From Candidatus Zambryskibacteria bacterium RIFCSPLOWO2_01_FULL_39_39 (lineage in GTDB: Bacteria; Patescibacteriota; Minisyncoccia; Phycocordibacterales; WO2-35-19): DNA of 60,379 nt. Where the stretch lies: positions 89,086-149,464 of the forward strand of contig MHWB01000009.1 of the NCBI GenBank assembly GCA_001823925.1, given 5' to 3'. A program made the position numbers and the translations under genes. The stretch's first letter is position 1; each line of letters opens with the position of its first letter. This document shows, in pieces, positions 9,601 to 17,292 of this stretch. The notes below the pieces were generated by a model. It was not told the origin of the DNA. It worked only from the letters and a program-made list of their open reading frames with translations, and ran no database searches.

Positions 9601-10406
9601 AGTGACGCGGAAGGAGACAAAGATGGAGATTCAGAACTTGAAGGGCTCAAACTTGCTGAAGGTGAGAGTGATGGTGATGAAGAACTTGAAGGACTGAGTG
9701 ATGGAGACTCAGAGCTTGATGGAGAAAGAGAAGCACTTGGTGAAAGTGATGCTGAGGCCGATGATCCTCCTGCGCTAAAAATCACATAAGATAGTGCACC
9801 GTCTTCATTATTCGCTCCACTACAAGTTCTCGTTGCTGTTCCTGCTGTTGTTGACGTAGCAGTCGTAAACCTGAAAGCTCCAGCATCAGCATCAATATCT
9901 TCTGAAAGATTTGACCACGTTCTGGCTGTCGTATCGGTGGCAAAAGCAGCAACAGCTAACATTCCACCACTCGCTGGTATTGTTGTTGACCCAGTAGTTA
10001 AAAGGTTGTCTTGAGCATCAGTGGTTCCGTCTCCGCCTTCTGCCGATAAAGTAGCGCTAGCACCTGCCACATTATAAACCGCTATATGGTTGTCGGTATT
10101 ACCTGGACTGACGGCTGAAAAAGTAATATCAATATTGGCAGTAGTTCCCGTTGGCACGCGCAAGTAAAATATCTGAGTCTGCATCGCCGCAAAGTCACCC
10201 CCCGTAGCAGCCGTCATCGCAACAGCCCCGCCACCAGAGTCTATGGTACAAGCACTTGGATTAGCACCTGCAAGTTCTGTCCCGACAACAACTGCAACAA
10301 TTCGGTCAGCTGCCGCTACACCGATAGAAACACTTGTATATGTAGCTACTGTTGAAGAAGCTGCGACTCCGGCAGGGTTAGCGGTTTGTGTAATTGCTAC
10401 AGCCAT
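6618..10406 (-). CDS. Ser-Pro repeat fibre protein with phage-structural-like ends
   Basis: A 1262-aa protein with no signal peptide. Residues 1 to about 212 form a Ala/Thr/Gly-rich beta domain (VGVAAADRIVAVVV-type pattern, PSACTIDSGGG, ISAGG-like end) resembling modules of phage structural or metagenomic surface proteins. Residues about 213-1224 are a nearly perfect low-complexity repeat built from SLSPSA and SLSPSSSxSP units, where x is A, E, S, T, D, G or N, giving a common 16-residue period. The final 38 residues hold three copies of a KTxNG-type motif (LKTINDLGEAS, IKTVNGIPRAG, IKEVNGLDWS). A likely role is a stiff, possibly glycosylated stalk; the glycosyltransferase genes start directly upstream in transcription order. 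Export route is unclear. A near-consensus TATAAA lies just before the ATG and no Shine-Dalgarno is seen. Confidence 0.7.
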   Translation of the reverse strand: MAVAITQTANPAGVAASSTVATYTSVSIGVAAADRIVAVVVGTELAGANPSACTIDSGGGAVAMTAATGGDFAAMQTQIFYLRVPTGTTANIDITFSAVSPGNTDNHIAVYNVAGASATLSAEGGDGTTDAQDNLLTTGSTTIPASGGMLAVAAFATDTTARTWSNLSEDIDADAGAFRFTTATSTTAGTATRTCSGANNEDGALSYVIFSAGGSSASASLSPSASLSPSSSESPSLSPSSSSSPSLSPSASLSPSSSESPSLSPSASLSPSSSASPSLSPSASLSPSSSASPSLSPSASLSPSSSSSPSLSPSASLSPSSSASPSLSPSASLSPSSSSSPSLSPSASLSPSSSESPSLSPSSSESPSLSPSSSSSPSLSPSASLSPSSSESPSLSPSASLSPSSSASPSLSPSASLSPSSSESPSLSPSSSDSPSLSPSSSASPSLSPSASLSPSSSASPSLSPSASLSPSSSSSPSLSPSASLSPSSSSSPSLSPSSSDSPSLSPSSSGSPSLSPSASLSPSSSASPSLSPSASLSPSSSASPSLSPSASLSPSSSASPSLSPSASLSPSSSASPSLSPSASLSPSSSTSPSLSPSASLSPSSSESPSLSPSASLSPSSSASPSLSPSASLSPSSSASPSLSPSASLSPSSSASPSLSPSASLSPSSSESPSLSPSASLSPSSSASPSLSPSASLSPSSSTSPSLSPSASLSPSSSASPSLSPSASLSPSASDSPSLSPSSSESPSLSPSSSSSPSLSPSASLSPSSSESPSLSPSASLSPSSSASPSLSPSASLSPSSSTSPSLSPSASLSPSASDSPSLSPSSSESPSLSPSASLSPSSSASPSLSPSASLSPSNSASPSLSPSASLSPSSSGSPSLSPSASLSPSSSASPSLSPSSSDSPSLSPSASDSPSLSPSASLSPSSSASPSLSPSASLSPSSSSSPSLSPSASLSPSSSESPSLSPSSSDSPSLSPSSSESPSLSPSASLSPSSSSSPSLSPSASLSPSSSASPSLSPSASLSPSSSTSPSLSPSASLSPSASDSPSLSPSSSESPSLSPSSSASPSLSPSSSESPSLSPSASLSPSSSASPSLSPSASLSPSASDSPSISPSASLSPSSSASPSLSPSASLSPSSSESPSLSPSSSTSPSLSPSASISPSSSSSPSLSPSSSASPSLSPSASLSPSTSTSPSLSPSSSTSSSLSPSASLSPSSSNSPSASPSIAVTELKTINDLGEASIKTVNGIPRAGIKEVNGLDWSV
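6735..9770 (-). repeat. About 3 kb of tandem coding repeats (Ser-Pro units)
   Basis: The DNA encoding the Ser-Pro stalk is a degenerate tandem array with a main 48-base period (16 codons), mixed with shorter 30-base units (10 codons). Third positions vary freely between copies while the amino-acid pattern is kept, which points to selection on the protein rather than recent DNA amplification. The composition leaves the opposite strand open in one frame for over 1000 codons. Confidence 0.85.
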
Positions 10407-10482
10407 CTTTTATACAAAATTATTTATACAAGTCGCAACATCTCCGACCTTTTTTGATTCGGGCACTGTATTCATAAATAAA

Positions 10483-12126
10483 TTATATAATAGTATTCCC
10501 CTTTCCCCAACCATAGATTTCATCAGCTTCTTGCCAATTTTGGCAATTTTTTTGACTTCTAAATTCCGACTGATGCCATCTGGCCGAAGTCAGGTTTTTA
10601 TTGTGTTTAACATCAACATTTGGAAATTCGGAACGGAAGCCTTCTGCTTTGAAATCGTCTACTCTCTCTGGTCTATTATGAGTCCCCGGTTCAAAACCCA
10701 TTCGGCGACTAAAACCCAATTTCTCTATGAGTTCAATGCGTTTTTTGAAATGCTCAATCAAAAATTTTCTATCACCACAAAGTTGGCTTAATCTTTTGGC
10801 ATCAAAATACACGGCATGACCATCGCTAACCCGCAGTTGCCAAATATTCATATTGTAATAATAAATATTTTTTTGTGGTGGTCTAAATTTGAAGTGAGTT
10901 TGATGATATAAAACATCATGCTCGCAGAGAAAGGCCACATCCGTGTCCAACTCTTCTAAACCAGCTAAAATTTGCTTGAACATAGTTAAGTATCCCCTCT
11001 CCAATGGCAAAACAATATTTTCATCACCAAAGTCCAAAGGCTTTAGAGTGACACTGACTATCGGCAAGCCCGACTTCTTGATCCTCTTTTGACAAGCTTT
11101 CATTATTTTTTTGTCTAACAGGTTGTCAGTATAATAAACAATACCGGCTGTTGGTGCTGATGGTTTATTCATTAAAGGCCAAGCTTTTATTTGGGCTCTA
11201 GCTTCTTCACTCCAACCCGGCACTGGCCAGAATTTTTCTAAAAGCCACGAGAGTGGATAAATTTGACCATCCCATTTGTTATCAAAAAAGAGTTCGCGGA
11301 CTGTTTTTTTGGCGTGCTCCACTTTCTTGCCCGGATTCTCATAAGGGAAACCAAAATCGCCACCTTGAGTGCGAAACATATGGGCATACCAAGTCTTGTG
11401 ATTGCAGACGACCCTACCTCCAGAAAGCCAAGTTTTACCAGCTACCTCAATACCCTGCGAACCCCACGAACCTAAAGATTCATCACATATATTCAGTTCC
11501 CAATATTTATCACGAGTGAGCATAAAACAAGAACCTTGGATAGACATAGTCTCAGTCAATTTTTTATCTTCAAAATCTTTGGCATATTCCGGTCTTTTCT
11601 TAAAAAGATTGAAATACTGAAAATGAGGTTCGCTATCAAAACAATAAGACACGCTTTGAGGATTGGTTTTGGCAATCCAAACCACATCTTTTTTAGTTGG
11701 TCCGTTACATTCCTTACAGGGACCCGAAGGACCTTGATACCTACTATGTCCTTCTTCGCAAACCCAATTAAAAGCATGTAGATTTCTCATCACAGGTATC
11801 ATGGTTATGTTGTCTCCGACTTCTTTGAATGCTTCTATCATCTTTCGGTCAAACCCTTTGTCAAAAGCACAGTGGGCATCTGTTTTCATCACATATTTTG
11901 CTTTGGAAAGTCTGCAGGCTTGATTGGTTGCAGCTCTTTGGCCAATACTTTCTGGATTATGAATTACTTTTAGTCTGGGGTGAGTGGGTAGGTCGGTCTC
12001 ATAGCCGTCCAGAACCACAATAATTTCTGTATCCGCTTCAATATTGCTCAAAATATCCTCTATAGTTCGTTTGAGAAATTCTTCGTTGCGTGCCGGTATT
12101 AAAATAGATAAATCAAGATTTTCCAT
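10483..12126 (-). CDS. Two-domain glycosyltransferase: GT2 plus an unfamiliar GT-A-like domain
   Basis: A 547-aa protein. Residues 1 to about 320 are a family-2 glycosyltransferase: LSILIPARNEEFLKRTI at the start, the acidic pair VVLDGY, then MKTDAHCAF as the metal-binding D-x-H. QGSCFML and HKTWYAHMF motifs are shared with the genes at 20851 and 23067. A Cys/His cluster (CEEGHSRYQGPSGPCKECNG, about 128-147) could bind zinc. Residues about 340-500 repeat the architecture of the free-standing proteins at 15224 and 17293: PIVSVTLKPLDFGDENIV, then CEHDVLYHQTHFKFRPP and YYNMNIWQL. Its start overlaps the end of the preceding gene by 14 bases. Probable role: sugar transfer onto surface proteins or glycan; acceptor unknown. 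Confidence 0.72.
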   Translation of the reverse strand: MENLDLSILIPARNEEFLKRTIEDILSNIEADTEIIVVLDGYETDLPTHPRLKVIHNPESIGQRAATNQACRLSKAKYVMKTDAHCAFDKGFDRKMIEAFKEVGDNITMIPVMRNLHAFNWVCEEGHSRYQGPSGPCKECNGPTKKDVVWIAKTNPQSVSYCFDSEPHFQYFNLFKKRPEYAKDFEDKKLTETMSIQGSCFMLTRDKYWELNICDESLGSWGSQGIEVAGKTWLSGGRVVCNHKTWYAHMFRTQGGDFGFPYENPGKKVEHAKKTVRELFFDNKWDGQIYPLSWLLEKFWPVPGWSEEARAQIKAWPLMNKPSAPTAGIVYYTDNLLDKKIMKACQKRIKKSGLPIVSVTLKPLDFGDENIVLPLERGYLTMFKQILAGLEELDTDVAFLCEHDVLYHQTHFKFRPPQKNIYYYNMNIWQLRVSDGHAVYFDAKRLSQLCGDRKFLIEHFKKRIELIEKLGFSRRMGFEPGTHNRPERVDDFKAEGFRSEFPNVDVKHNKNLTSARWHQSEFRSQKNCQNWQEADEIYGWGKGNTII

Positions 12127-12607
12127 AAATTTTTACTATATCCTTAACTAACAATCTTTTGCCTGTGATATTCATCTCGCAATTCCAAGTGGGAATAAGA
12201 CTAATCCAATGTAAAAATTCATCCTTATCTACCAGATATCTATAGACAGGTTGAATTTTTATTTTTTCTTTATTTTTTAATTTATTACGTATAAAGTTTA
12301 TTAAAGTATGTGGATTTTTACCCCAAGTGATGTTGCCAAGCCTTATGATGGTGTAATATTTAAAATTATTTTTAACCATTTTTTCCATCTCAATTTTATG
12401 TTGAGCGTATCTGGTATCAGAATAAAAAACACACAAAGAACTAAAATAAACCAAATGTTTATTTTTATTTTGCTCCATCAACAAATCTCGTTCTCTTTTA
12501 TATTCTGACTCTCTAGTTTCCTGACTATTACTTACACCAGAGGCAAAATACAAGAACTCCTTCTTGTCTTTCAGTGCGCTTGCGATGTCTCCGTCTCCTA
12601 TTATCAT
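12113..12607 (-). CDS. Short NAD-dependent epimerase/dehydratase-like (SDR) protein
   Basis: A 164-aa protein. The start MIIGDGDIASAL fits a Rossmann dinucleotide-binding turn (GxGxxAxxL). HLVYFSSLCVF followed by YAQHK matches the Ser and Tyr-x-x-x-Lys catalytic residues of extended short-chain dehydrogenases. At 164 residues it is roughly half the usual length: the N-terminal half of the nucleotide fold is compressed and the substrate-binding part is small. It could be a reduced sugar reductase or a non-catalytic relative. It overlaps the next gene by 14 bases, so translation is probably coupled. Confidence 0.6.
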   Translation of the reverse strand: MIIGDGDIASALKDKKEFLYFASGVSNSQETRESEYKRERDLLMEQNKNKHLVYFSSLCVFYSDTRYAQHKIEMEKMVKNNFKYYTIIRLGNITWGKNPHTLINFIRNKLKNKEKIKIQPVYRYLVDKDEFLHWISLIPTWNCEMNITGKRLLVKDIVKIYGKS

Positions 12608-12619
12608 AGAGTTTGCATA

Positions 12620-13843
12620 TTATTTACTGTCGGCTTTGTGGCCTTTAGAAGTTAAAAAAGTGCAATCGGTAATATTATCGGATTTTAAATTTATTTTAAG
12701 ACCGCTCTTTTTGAGCACATAAGCAAAAGATATTTGATCTTGGATAATATAGCGGGAAGTATGATACCACCACTCTTTGAGCATATTTTGGACACCCTTA
12801 GTATTCCTATACATAAAGGCGCCACCGTTTACCAAAAAATCATCCACAAAATCTTTATCGGCTTCAATTTCCTCCATCTGTTCTTTCAATAACTCATTTT
12901 CATATCTGGCTATTATATACTTAGATCCTAGATTTTTGGACTGTTGCTTTAGGCCTTTTCGGGTATACCTAGCTTCTTGCCGGACATTGGGGTGTGTTGG
13001 GTGTTTAAATACCACAATGTCATAACATTGGCAATTATCATAAAAATATTTGAGCGAGTCAGTATTAGATAAAGACAAAGTACTGTCAAGCCACAAATAG
13101 TAGTCATAATCGGGCGCCATCTGCCAACCAAAAATTTTTGGAATTTTGGCTTGAAGTCTTGGGGTCATTGCATTAAAACGTGGCGGAAAATTGCTATCTG
13201 TAAACATAAAATTGTCATATGGTAAAGATTGTGGTGCGTTTGATATTGTTTTGTCCATACCACCCAAATTGGCTGAAATAACTGCTATTTTTGGTATATT
13301 TTTTTCCACATAGTAAATATATTCTACTCCATAACTAGTTTTGGTCTTATGAGTTTCCATCCGCCACTTGAGTCCAACAAAAAACTTTTCTATATCTTCT
13401 TTTCTGAAAGCCAAATCCGGCACATCTACTCCATATTTTTTATTGTGAGCAATTTCGGAAGTCTCATCTTGAAATGGTGTAAAAATTATCAAACAAAATT
13501 TTCTTCTAAATGAAGAGACTGCTCTAGCTAATACATTTTGCCAATCATAATTATGCTCCAAAACATGTCGCATCATAATACTTTCTACATCTGATCTGTA
13601 TGAACTTAGATCAGCTACTTTATCGACAAAAGTATTTTTACTTCCATCAATACCGACATACTTGCCTTTATAAAATCTCTTAAACCCGCCGGTGCCACAA
13701 CCCCAATCTTCTACTTCTTTGGTATCAGCCAAAAAATCAGAGGCTAGTTTATAGGTAATGGTATCTCCATATCTAAAAGCCCCCATTGTCTTTGCGTCCT
13801 TGTACCATCCATCCCATTTACCCAACATACTTTCTTTTGTCAT
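12620..13843 (-). CDS. SAM methyltransferase fused to a glycosyltransferase-like domain
   Basis: A 407-aa fusion. Residues about 40-185 form a class I methyltransferase: VEDWGCGTGGFKRF is motif I, YVGIDGS the acidic strand-2 end, and MMRHVLEHNYDW fits the later motif. Residues about 190-400 resemble the DUF616/TOD1-type glycosyltransferase-like family: KIAVISANLGGMDK, then FMFTDSNFPPR, KIFGWQMAPDYDYYLWLDSTL with an acidic D-x-D-like site, and VFKHPTHPNVRQEA. The pairing suggests one protein that adds and methylates a sugar, or methylates a glycan end to stop elongation; this is inference. It lies in the continuous minus-strand glycan block, 13 bases before the next gene. Confidence 0.65.
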   Translation of the reverse strand: MTKESMLGKWDGWYKDAKTMGAFRYGDTITYKLASDFLADTKEVEDWGCGTGGFKRFYKGKYVGIDGSKNTFVDKVADLSSYRSDVESIMMRHVLEHNYDWQNVLARAVSSFRRKFCLIIFTPFQDETSEIAHNKKYGVDVPDLAFRKEDIEKFFVGLKWRMETHKTKTSYGVEYIYYVEKNIPKIAVISANLGGMDKTISNAPQSLPYDNFMFTDSNFPPRFNAMTPRLQAKIPKIFGWQMAPDYDYYLWLDSTLSLSNTDSLKYFYDNCQCYDIVVFKHPTHPNVRQEARYTRKGLKQQSKNLGSKYIIARYENELLKEQMEEIEADKDFVDDFLVNGGAFMYRNTKGVQNMLKEWWYHTSRYIIQDQISFAYVLKKSGLKINLKSDNITDCTFLTSKGHKADSK

Positions 13844-13860
13844 TTATTTTTTATACCATA

Positions 13861-14514
13861 TTAATAACCAAATCCATTTCTAACATCTCCTATATGCATC
13901 ACCTTGGGTTTATCAGTACTTTTTCCCCAATAGGCACATTTTGCATTTGAATCGTTGAATAATATTCTTCCATATATACGCTCTGAATATGGCATATCCG
14001 GCCAAGGATGTTTATAAATGAGAGATTTGTTATAAACACTAGGGTTAGTAGAATAATTAACCCTATGTTCTACCCAATAATTGGTACCGTCAGTTTTATC
14101 TTCATACCGTTCCGGATGTGAGGCGATTATCCCACCCTTCCTTCTTTCCCGGCTACCGATTGGTTGTCTTTGAAGCACTATCTGTTTTATATAATTATTG
14201 TGCTTAATAACATCAATCATATTATTAACATAGATATCTTCTGTAAAGACAAAATCATCCTCCAAATGAAAAACCCACTCATTAGAATCTTCTTTGAGTT
14301 TCTCCCATCCAGAAATCACGGCTTTTGTAAAACCAACTTTATTGGTGGTAGCAATTTCATAATTAATTTTTTTAAGCCAATTATGGTAATTTTCATCTCC
14401 GGAATCATCATGAATTAGTATTCTTGAAAAATTACCATGAAGTTTTTCTAGTGCAGATAATGTTCGTTCAAGATACTCTCCGCGACCATTTGTCATAATA
14501 AGAAGCGTTATCAT
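13861..14514 (-). CDS. Short glycosyltransferase family 2-like protein
   Basis: A 217-aa protein that opens with MITLLIMTNGRGEYLERTL, the first strand and loop of a GT-A fold. It has ILIHDDSGD as the nucleotide-binding Asp site and WVFHLEDDFVF as the D-x-D metal site. A later IGSRERRKGG segment and PWPDMPYSER may contact the acceptor. It lacks transmembrane segments and is at the short end for GT2 enzymes. It is separated by 6 bases from the upstream gene, so it is part of the same transcript as the other sugar-transfer genes. Confidence 0.65.
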   Translation of the reverse strand: MITLLIMTNGRGEYLERTLSALEKLHGNFSRILIHDDSGDENYHNWLKKINYEIATTNKVGFTKAVISGWEKLKEDSNEWVFHLEDDFVFTEDIYVNNMIDVIKHNNYIKQIVLQRQPIGSRERRKGGIIASHPERYEDKTDGTNYWVEHRVNYSTNPSVYNKSLIYKHPWPDMPYSERIYGRILFNDSNAKCAYWGKSTDKPKVMHIGDVRNGFGY

Positions 14515-14520
14515 AAGTTT

Positions 14521-15207
14521 TTAGTAACCATGTTTTTTAAATATTTCAATCAAATGATTGGGAATAAGGGGTTTAACTTCTTCATAAAGTTGTCTCATCC
14601 TAGGATGAAAATGAAATACTTTGATGGGCTTATCGGCTTTTTCAAAAGTAAGTTCATTGTGGCGCATTCGCCCCAAGTTATAAGTGTTGTTAAGTTTTAT
14701 ATAACGCTCATTGATATTGTTTATATTTCTTAAAGTTAGTCGGTGTAGAGCCACTTCTTCATTGGTAAGCTTTGCATTCATAGTCTGACGTATAAGTTCA
14801 AAAATGTCTTTCGCTTTTGGGGTAAAAAAGAAACTACCGGTATTCCACATTGTATTAAAACCATAATCGGTAAAAGCGGCGTCTTTGTCCTTCAATATAT
14901 TTTCCGGAAATATATCAACTTGATAAGCATCAAAATCATGGAACCAGCATATATCATCTATCATCTGATTGTCTATCATATAGCAAATGACATTTATTTT
15001 GCTGGCTCTTCTGCGATGACTACAAAACAAATCATCAGGTACTACTATCGAATTAATCCCTTCATAGGAGTAAGGAAAATTAGTTACCAACAGAATATCT
15101 TTTTTATTCCATGTTCGTATAGAATTATCTATTTGCACCTTAACCAGATCGATATAATCTTCGGTAAATTTTTTTGACGGATTTATATAGATCATTAAAT
15201 TTTTCAT
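14521..15207 (-). CDS. GT-A-fold glycosyltransferase-like protein
   Basis: A 228-aa soluble protein. MIYINPSKKFTEDYIDL opens the fold, IDDICWFHDFDAYQ is a good D-x-D-type metal site, and FTDYGFNTMWNTGSFFFTP matches the acceptor-side region of glycosyltransferases that handle short surface glycans. I cannot assign a family by eye. It lies between two other GT-like genes in the same orientation with short gaps, which supports a role in the same glycan pathway. Confidence 0.5.
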   Translation of the reverse strand: MKNLMIYINPSKKFTEDYIDLVKVQIDNSIRTWNKKDILLVTNFPYSYEGINSIVVPDDLFCSHRRRASKINVICYMIDNQMIDDICWFHDFDAYQVDIFPENILKDKDAAFTDYGFNTMWNTGSFFFTPKAKDIFELIRQTMNAKLTNEEVALHRLTLRNINNINERYIKLNNTYNLGRMRHNELTFEKADKPIKVFHFHPRMRQLYEEVKPLIPNHLIEIFKKHGY

Positions 15208-15223
15208 AAAAATATCTTTGAAT

Positions 15224-15904
15224 TCACACGATCATATTTTTTATTAATTCCCCAACATCACCCCAGTATGGAAGAGTAGTGACTGGTTTATACTCTCGTA
15301 TTGGTAGACGTGAAGAAAAACGGCTCACATTGTTGAGAGTTTTAAAAGTTACAACAGGATTTTCTCCCATCCAGATAAACTTGGGATCTGTTTTTGGAGT
15401 GCGAATTCTTCTCGGCTTATTTTCTTCAGTAAACCATTTATCTTCATCCCCAATCATTTTTCTGATGAAATCTAGCCAAAAATCTTTTCTCATAATCTGG
15501 GCACCATCAGAATATTTTTTAAAAAATGCCCTTTGTACAGCTTGAGAGTCATCTTGGGGTCGAATATAACTGAGCCAAATATTTCCATAACGATAACAAT
15601 CACCTCTAGTTGGTTGGAATTTGAAATATTCGGGCGGATATAGCACATCCGCTTCTGCTGTAATAACATAATCAGTTTTAACTTCTTTTAAACCAATCTG
15701 GATCTGACGAAATTCGTTACCATAACAAGCATGATGTTTACCAACACAAATATTTTTCCCAAAATCCAAAGCCGGTTCTTGAGTAACCGAAACTAACGGT
15801 AAATCTCCCATATTGGCAATAAGCTTCTTTCTGATGTTAGCTTCAAATATCGGATCTTCAGTGTTAGCTGAATAATACAAAACTGTTAAATTATTTATTG
15901 ACAT
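15224..15904 (-). CDS. GT-A-like protein, member of a locus-specific family
   Basis: A 226-aa soluble protein. It shares a set of motifs with 17293-17955 and with the C-terminal half of 10483-12126: LPLVSVTQEPALDFGKNI near residue 40, VITAEADVLYPPEYFKFQP near 82 (an acidic x-D-x-LYP site like a D-x-D metal site), and CYRYGNIWLSY shortly after. The remainder differs between members. Taken with its place among glycosyltransferase genes, a sugar-transfer role is likely. The catalytic residues are only inferred. Confidence 0.5.
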   Translation of the reverse strand: MSINNLTVLYYSANTEDPIFEANIRKKLIANMGDLPLVSVTQEPALDFGKNICVGKHHACYGNEFRQIQIGLKEVKTDYVITAEADVLYPPEYFKFQPTRGDCYRYGNIWLSYIRPQDDSQAVQRAFFKKYSDGAQIMRKDFWLDFIRKMIGDEDKWFTEENKPRRIRTPKTDPKFIWMGENPVVTFKTLNNVSRFSSRLPIREYKPVTTLPYWGDVGELIKNMIV

Positions 15905-15932
15905 GAACGAATTTATTTTTTCTATTTCTCTC

Positions 15933-17135
15933 TTAATTCATAAGGGTCCAATCTGAACTGCTTGAAGTGCCTGTTGAAATATACACTTTGGTGGCACTTG
16001 TATCTATATACATTTGACCTAAAGCTGCAGGGGTCGATGATGGTGCCGAAGAACCAGAAGATACTACACAAATATTAGCGGCATGTAAATTTGCATTACC
16101 CGAAGATGAACCAAAATAAACATCTGTTACGTTTGAATTTCCAATAACTGCTTTATTGGCTCCTGCACCGATTGCATTATGACCAATTACAATACTATTA
16201 TCGTCACTATTATCATAACCTCTGGCACCAAAACCTATATAAATACTATTGTCTGCGGAAGTTAACTGCGTAGTTCCGTCAGCCTGTTCTCTTCCAGCAT
16301 CTACTCCAACTGCAACATTATATACTCCATTATTCCATCGCAACGCAGATGTACCGATAGAAGTATTACCATGTCCAGTCGAATTACCATAATTTGCAAG
16401 TGCTCCTATACTTGTATTTTCGTTACCAGATACATTATTAATGGCTGAATTTGAACCAACTGCCGTATTATTAACACCACTTGTATTATTTTGCATGGAC
16501 CTATGCCCGACAGCAACATTATCTACACCGCCTTGATTCAAAGTGAGTGACAAATTACCGATTGCTGTATTATGACTTCCTGTTGTATTCCCATCCAAAG
16601 CTTTTGCACCAAAAGCAGTATTATCATTAGAGCCTCCTGAATTAGGTCCTTTCCCCGCAGTTATTCCATTTACCATCAAATCAAACACCCCTAAATTAAC
16701 TGGTCCCGTCGCTCCAGTATAAGGAACTAAGCCTGACAAATTTTGATCTCCAGTATTTGTGCCTGAAAGGTTACCCGCAACAATATTGTTACCAATGTTT
16801 AAATTACCACCGATCGTTAATGAATGAGTTATGTTGTCCCAAAATAAATTTGAATTATTTTGAGTAATGGATGTACCATTAGAAAAGAGTATGGAACCAT
16901 TGGTAAATGAGCTTGCCCCTGTTCCACCCCTAGATACTGGCAAAAATCCACTCCATCCCAATGAGTGAGTATTGCTAGCGGAGTTTATGGTTATGTTTGC
17001 ATCATTGGCAAATAATTGTGTTTGTCCAGATTGTCCATTCAATGATTGAATTACCGCTGATGTTGTTGTTGGGAAAATAAATATCATTAGTATAATCAGC
17101 ACCATTAAGATTTTTGATTTAATTAGTTTTTTCAT
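15933..17135 (-). CDS. Secreted fibre-like protein with YadA-head-type repeats
   Basis: A 400-aa protein with a signal peptide (about 1-27). Residues about 50-160 resemble phage tail-fibre modules: LPVSRGGTGASSFTNGS and LVPYTGATGPVNLG. Residues about 165-320 are a row of 14-residue-scale repeats with NTAFGAKAL, NTAIGNLSL, NVAVGHRSM, NTAVGSNSA and NTSIGALA, the left-handed parallel roll typical of trimeric autotransporter (YadA-like) heads. No membrane anchor or autotransporter barrel is present, so attachment to the cell must be by other means. A paralogue with near-identical ends is encoded at 21741-23009. Confidence 0.72.
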   Translation of the reverse strand: MKKLIKSKILMVLIILMIFIFPTTTSAVIQSLNGQSGQTQLFANDANITINSASNTHSLGWSGFLPVSRGGTGASSFTNGSILFSNGTSITQNNSNLFWDNITHSLTIGGNLNIGNNIVAGNLSGTNTGDQNLSGLVPYTGATGPVNLGVFDLMVNGITAGKGPNSGGSNDNTAFGAKALDGNTTGSHNTAIGNLSLTLNQGGVDNVAVGHRSMQNNTSGVNNTAVGSNSAINNVSGNENTSIGALANYGNSTGHGNTSIGTSALRWNNGVYNVAVGVDAGREQADGTTQLTSADNSIYIGFGARGYDNSDDNSIVIGHNAIGAGANKAVIGNSNVTDVYFGSSSGNANLHAANICVVSSGSSAPSSTPAALGQMYIDTSATKVYISTGTSSSSDWTLMN

Positions 17136-17175
17136 TTTGATTAAATTATTTTATTAATATAATATTATTTTTTTA
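17136..17175 (-). promoter_or_regulatory. AT-rich leader shared with the paralogous fibre gene
   Basis: The bases just upstream of the fibre gene read (minus strand) AATAATATTATATTAATAAA, then a short AT stretch and AATCAAA before ATG. The same element stands before the paralogue at 23010-23050. It contains -10-like hexamers but no Shine-Dalgarno. The conservation suggests a shared promoter or leader copied with the gene. Confidence 0.5.
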
Positions 17176-17292
17176 AAATTAAAAGGTTTTGACTATCTTC
17201 TTCGTGTTCGAAATTTTTATATTTTGCAAATTTCATTTATCTTTTTACCTACACCCAAAAGGATCCGAATCTTCCACACAACACTGAACAAA

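Noticed and set aside
6735-9770. CRISPR or satellite DNA
   Set aside because: The periodic unit is coding and varies at third positions, so it is a protein repeat.
6673-9789. A 1038-codon open frame on plus, rich in Asp, Glu and Gly
   Set aside because: It is the mirror of the Ser-Pro repeat coding on minus: the repeat's codons leave the opposite strand free of stops. The protein would be an acidic low-complexity repeat with no start context, so it is an artefact.
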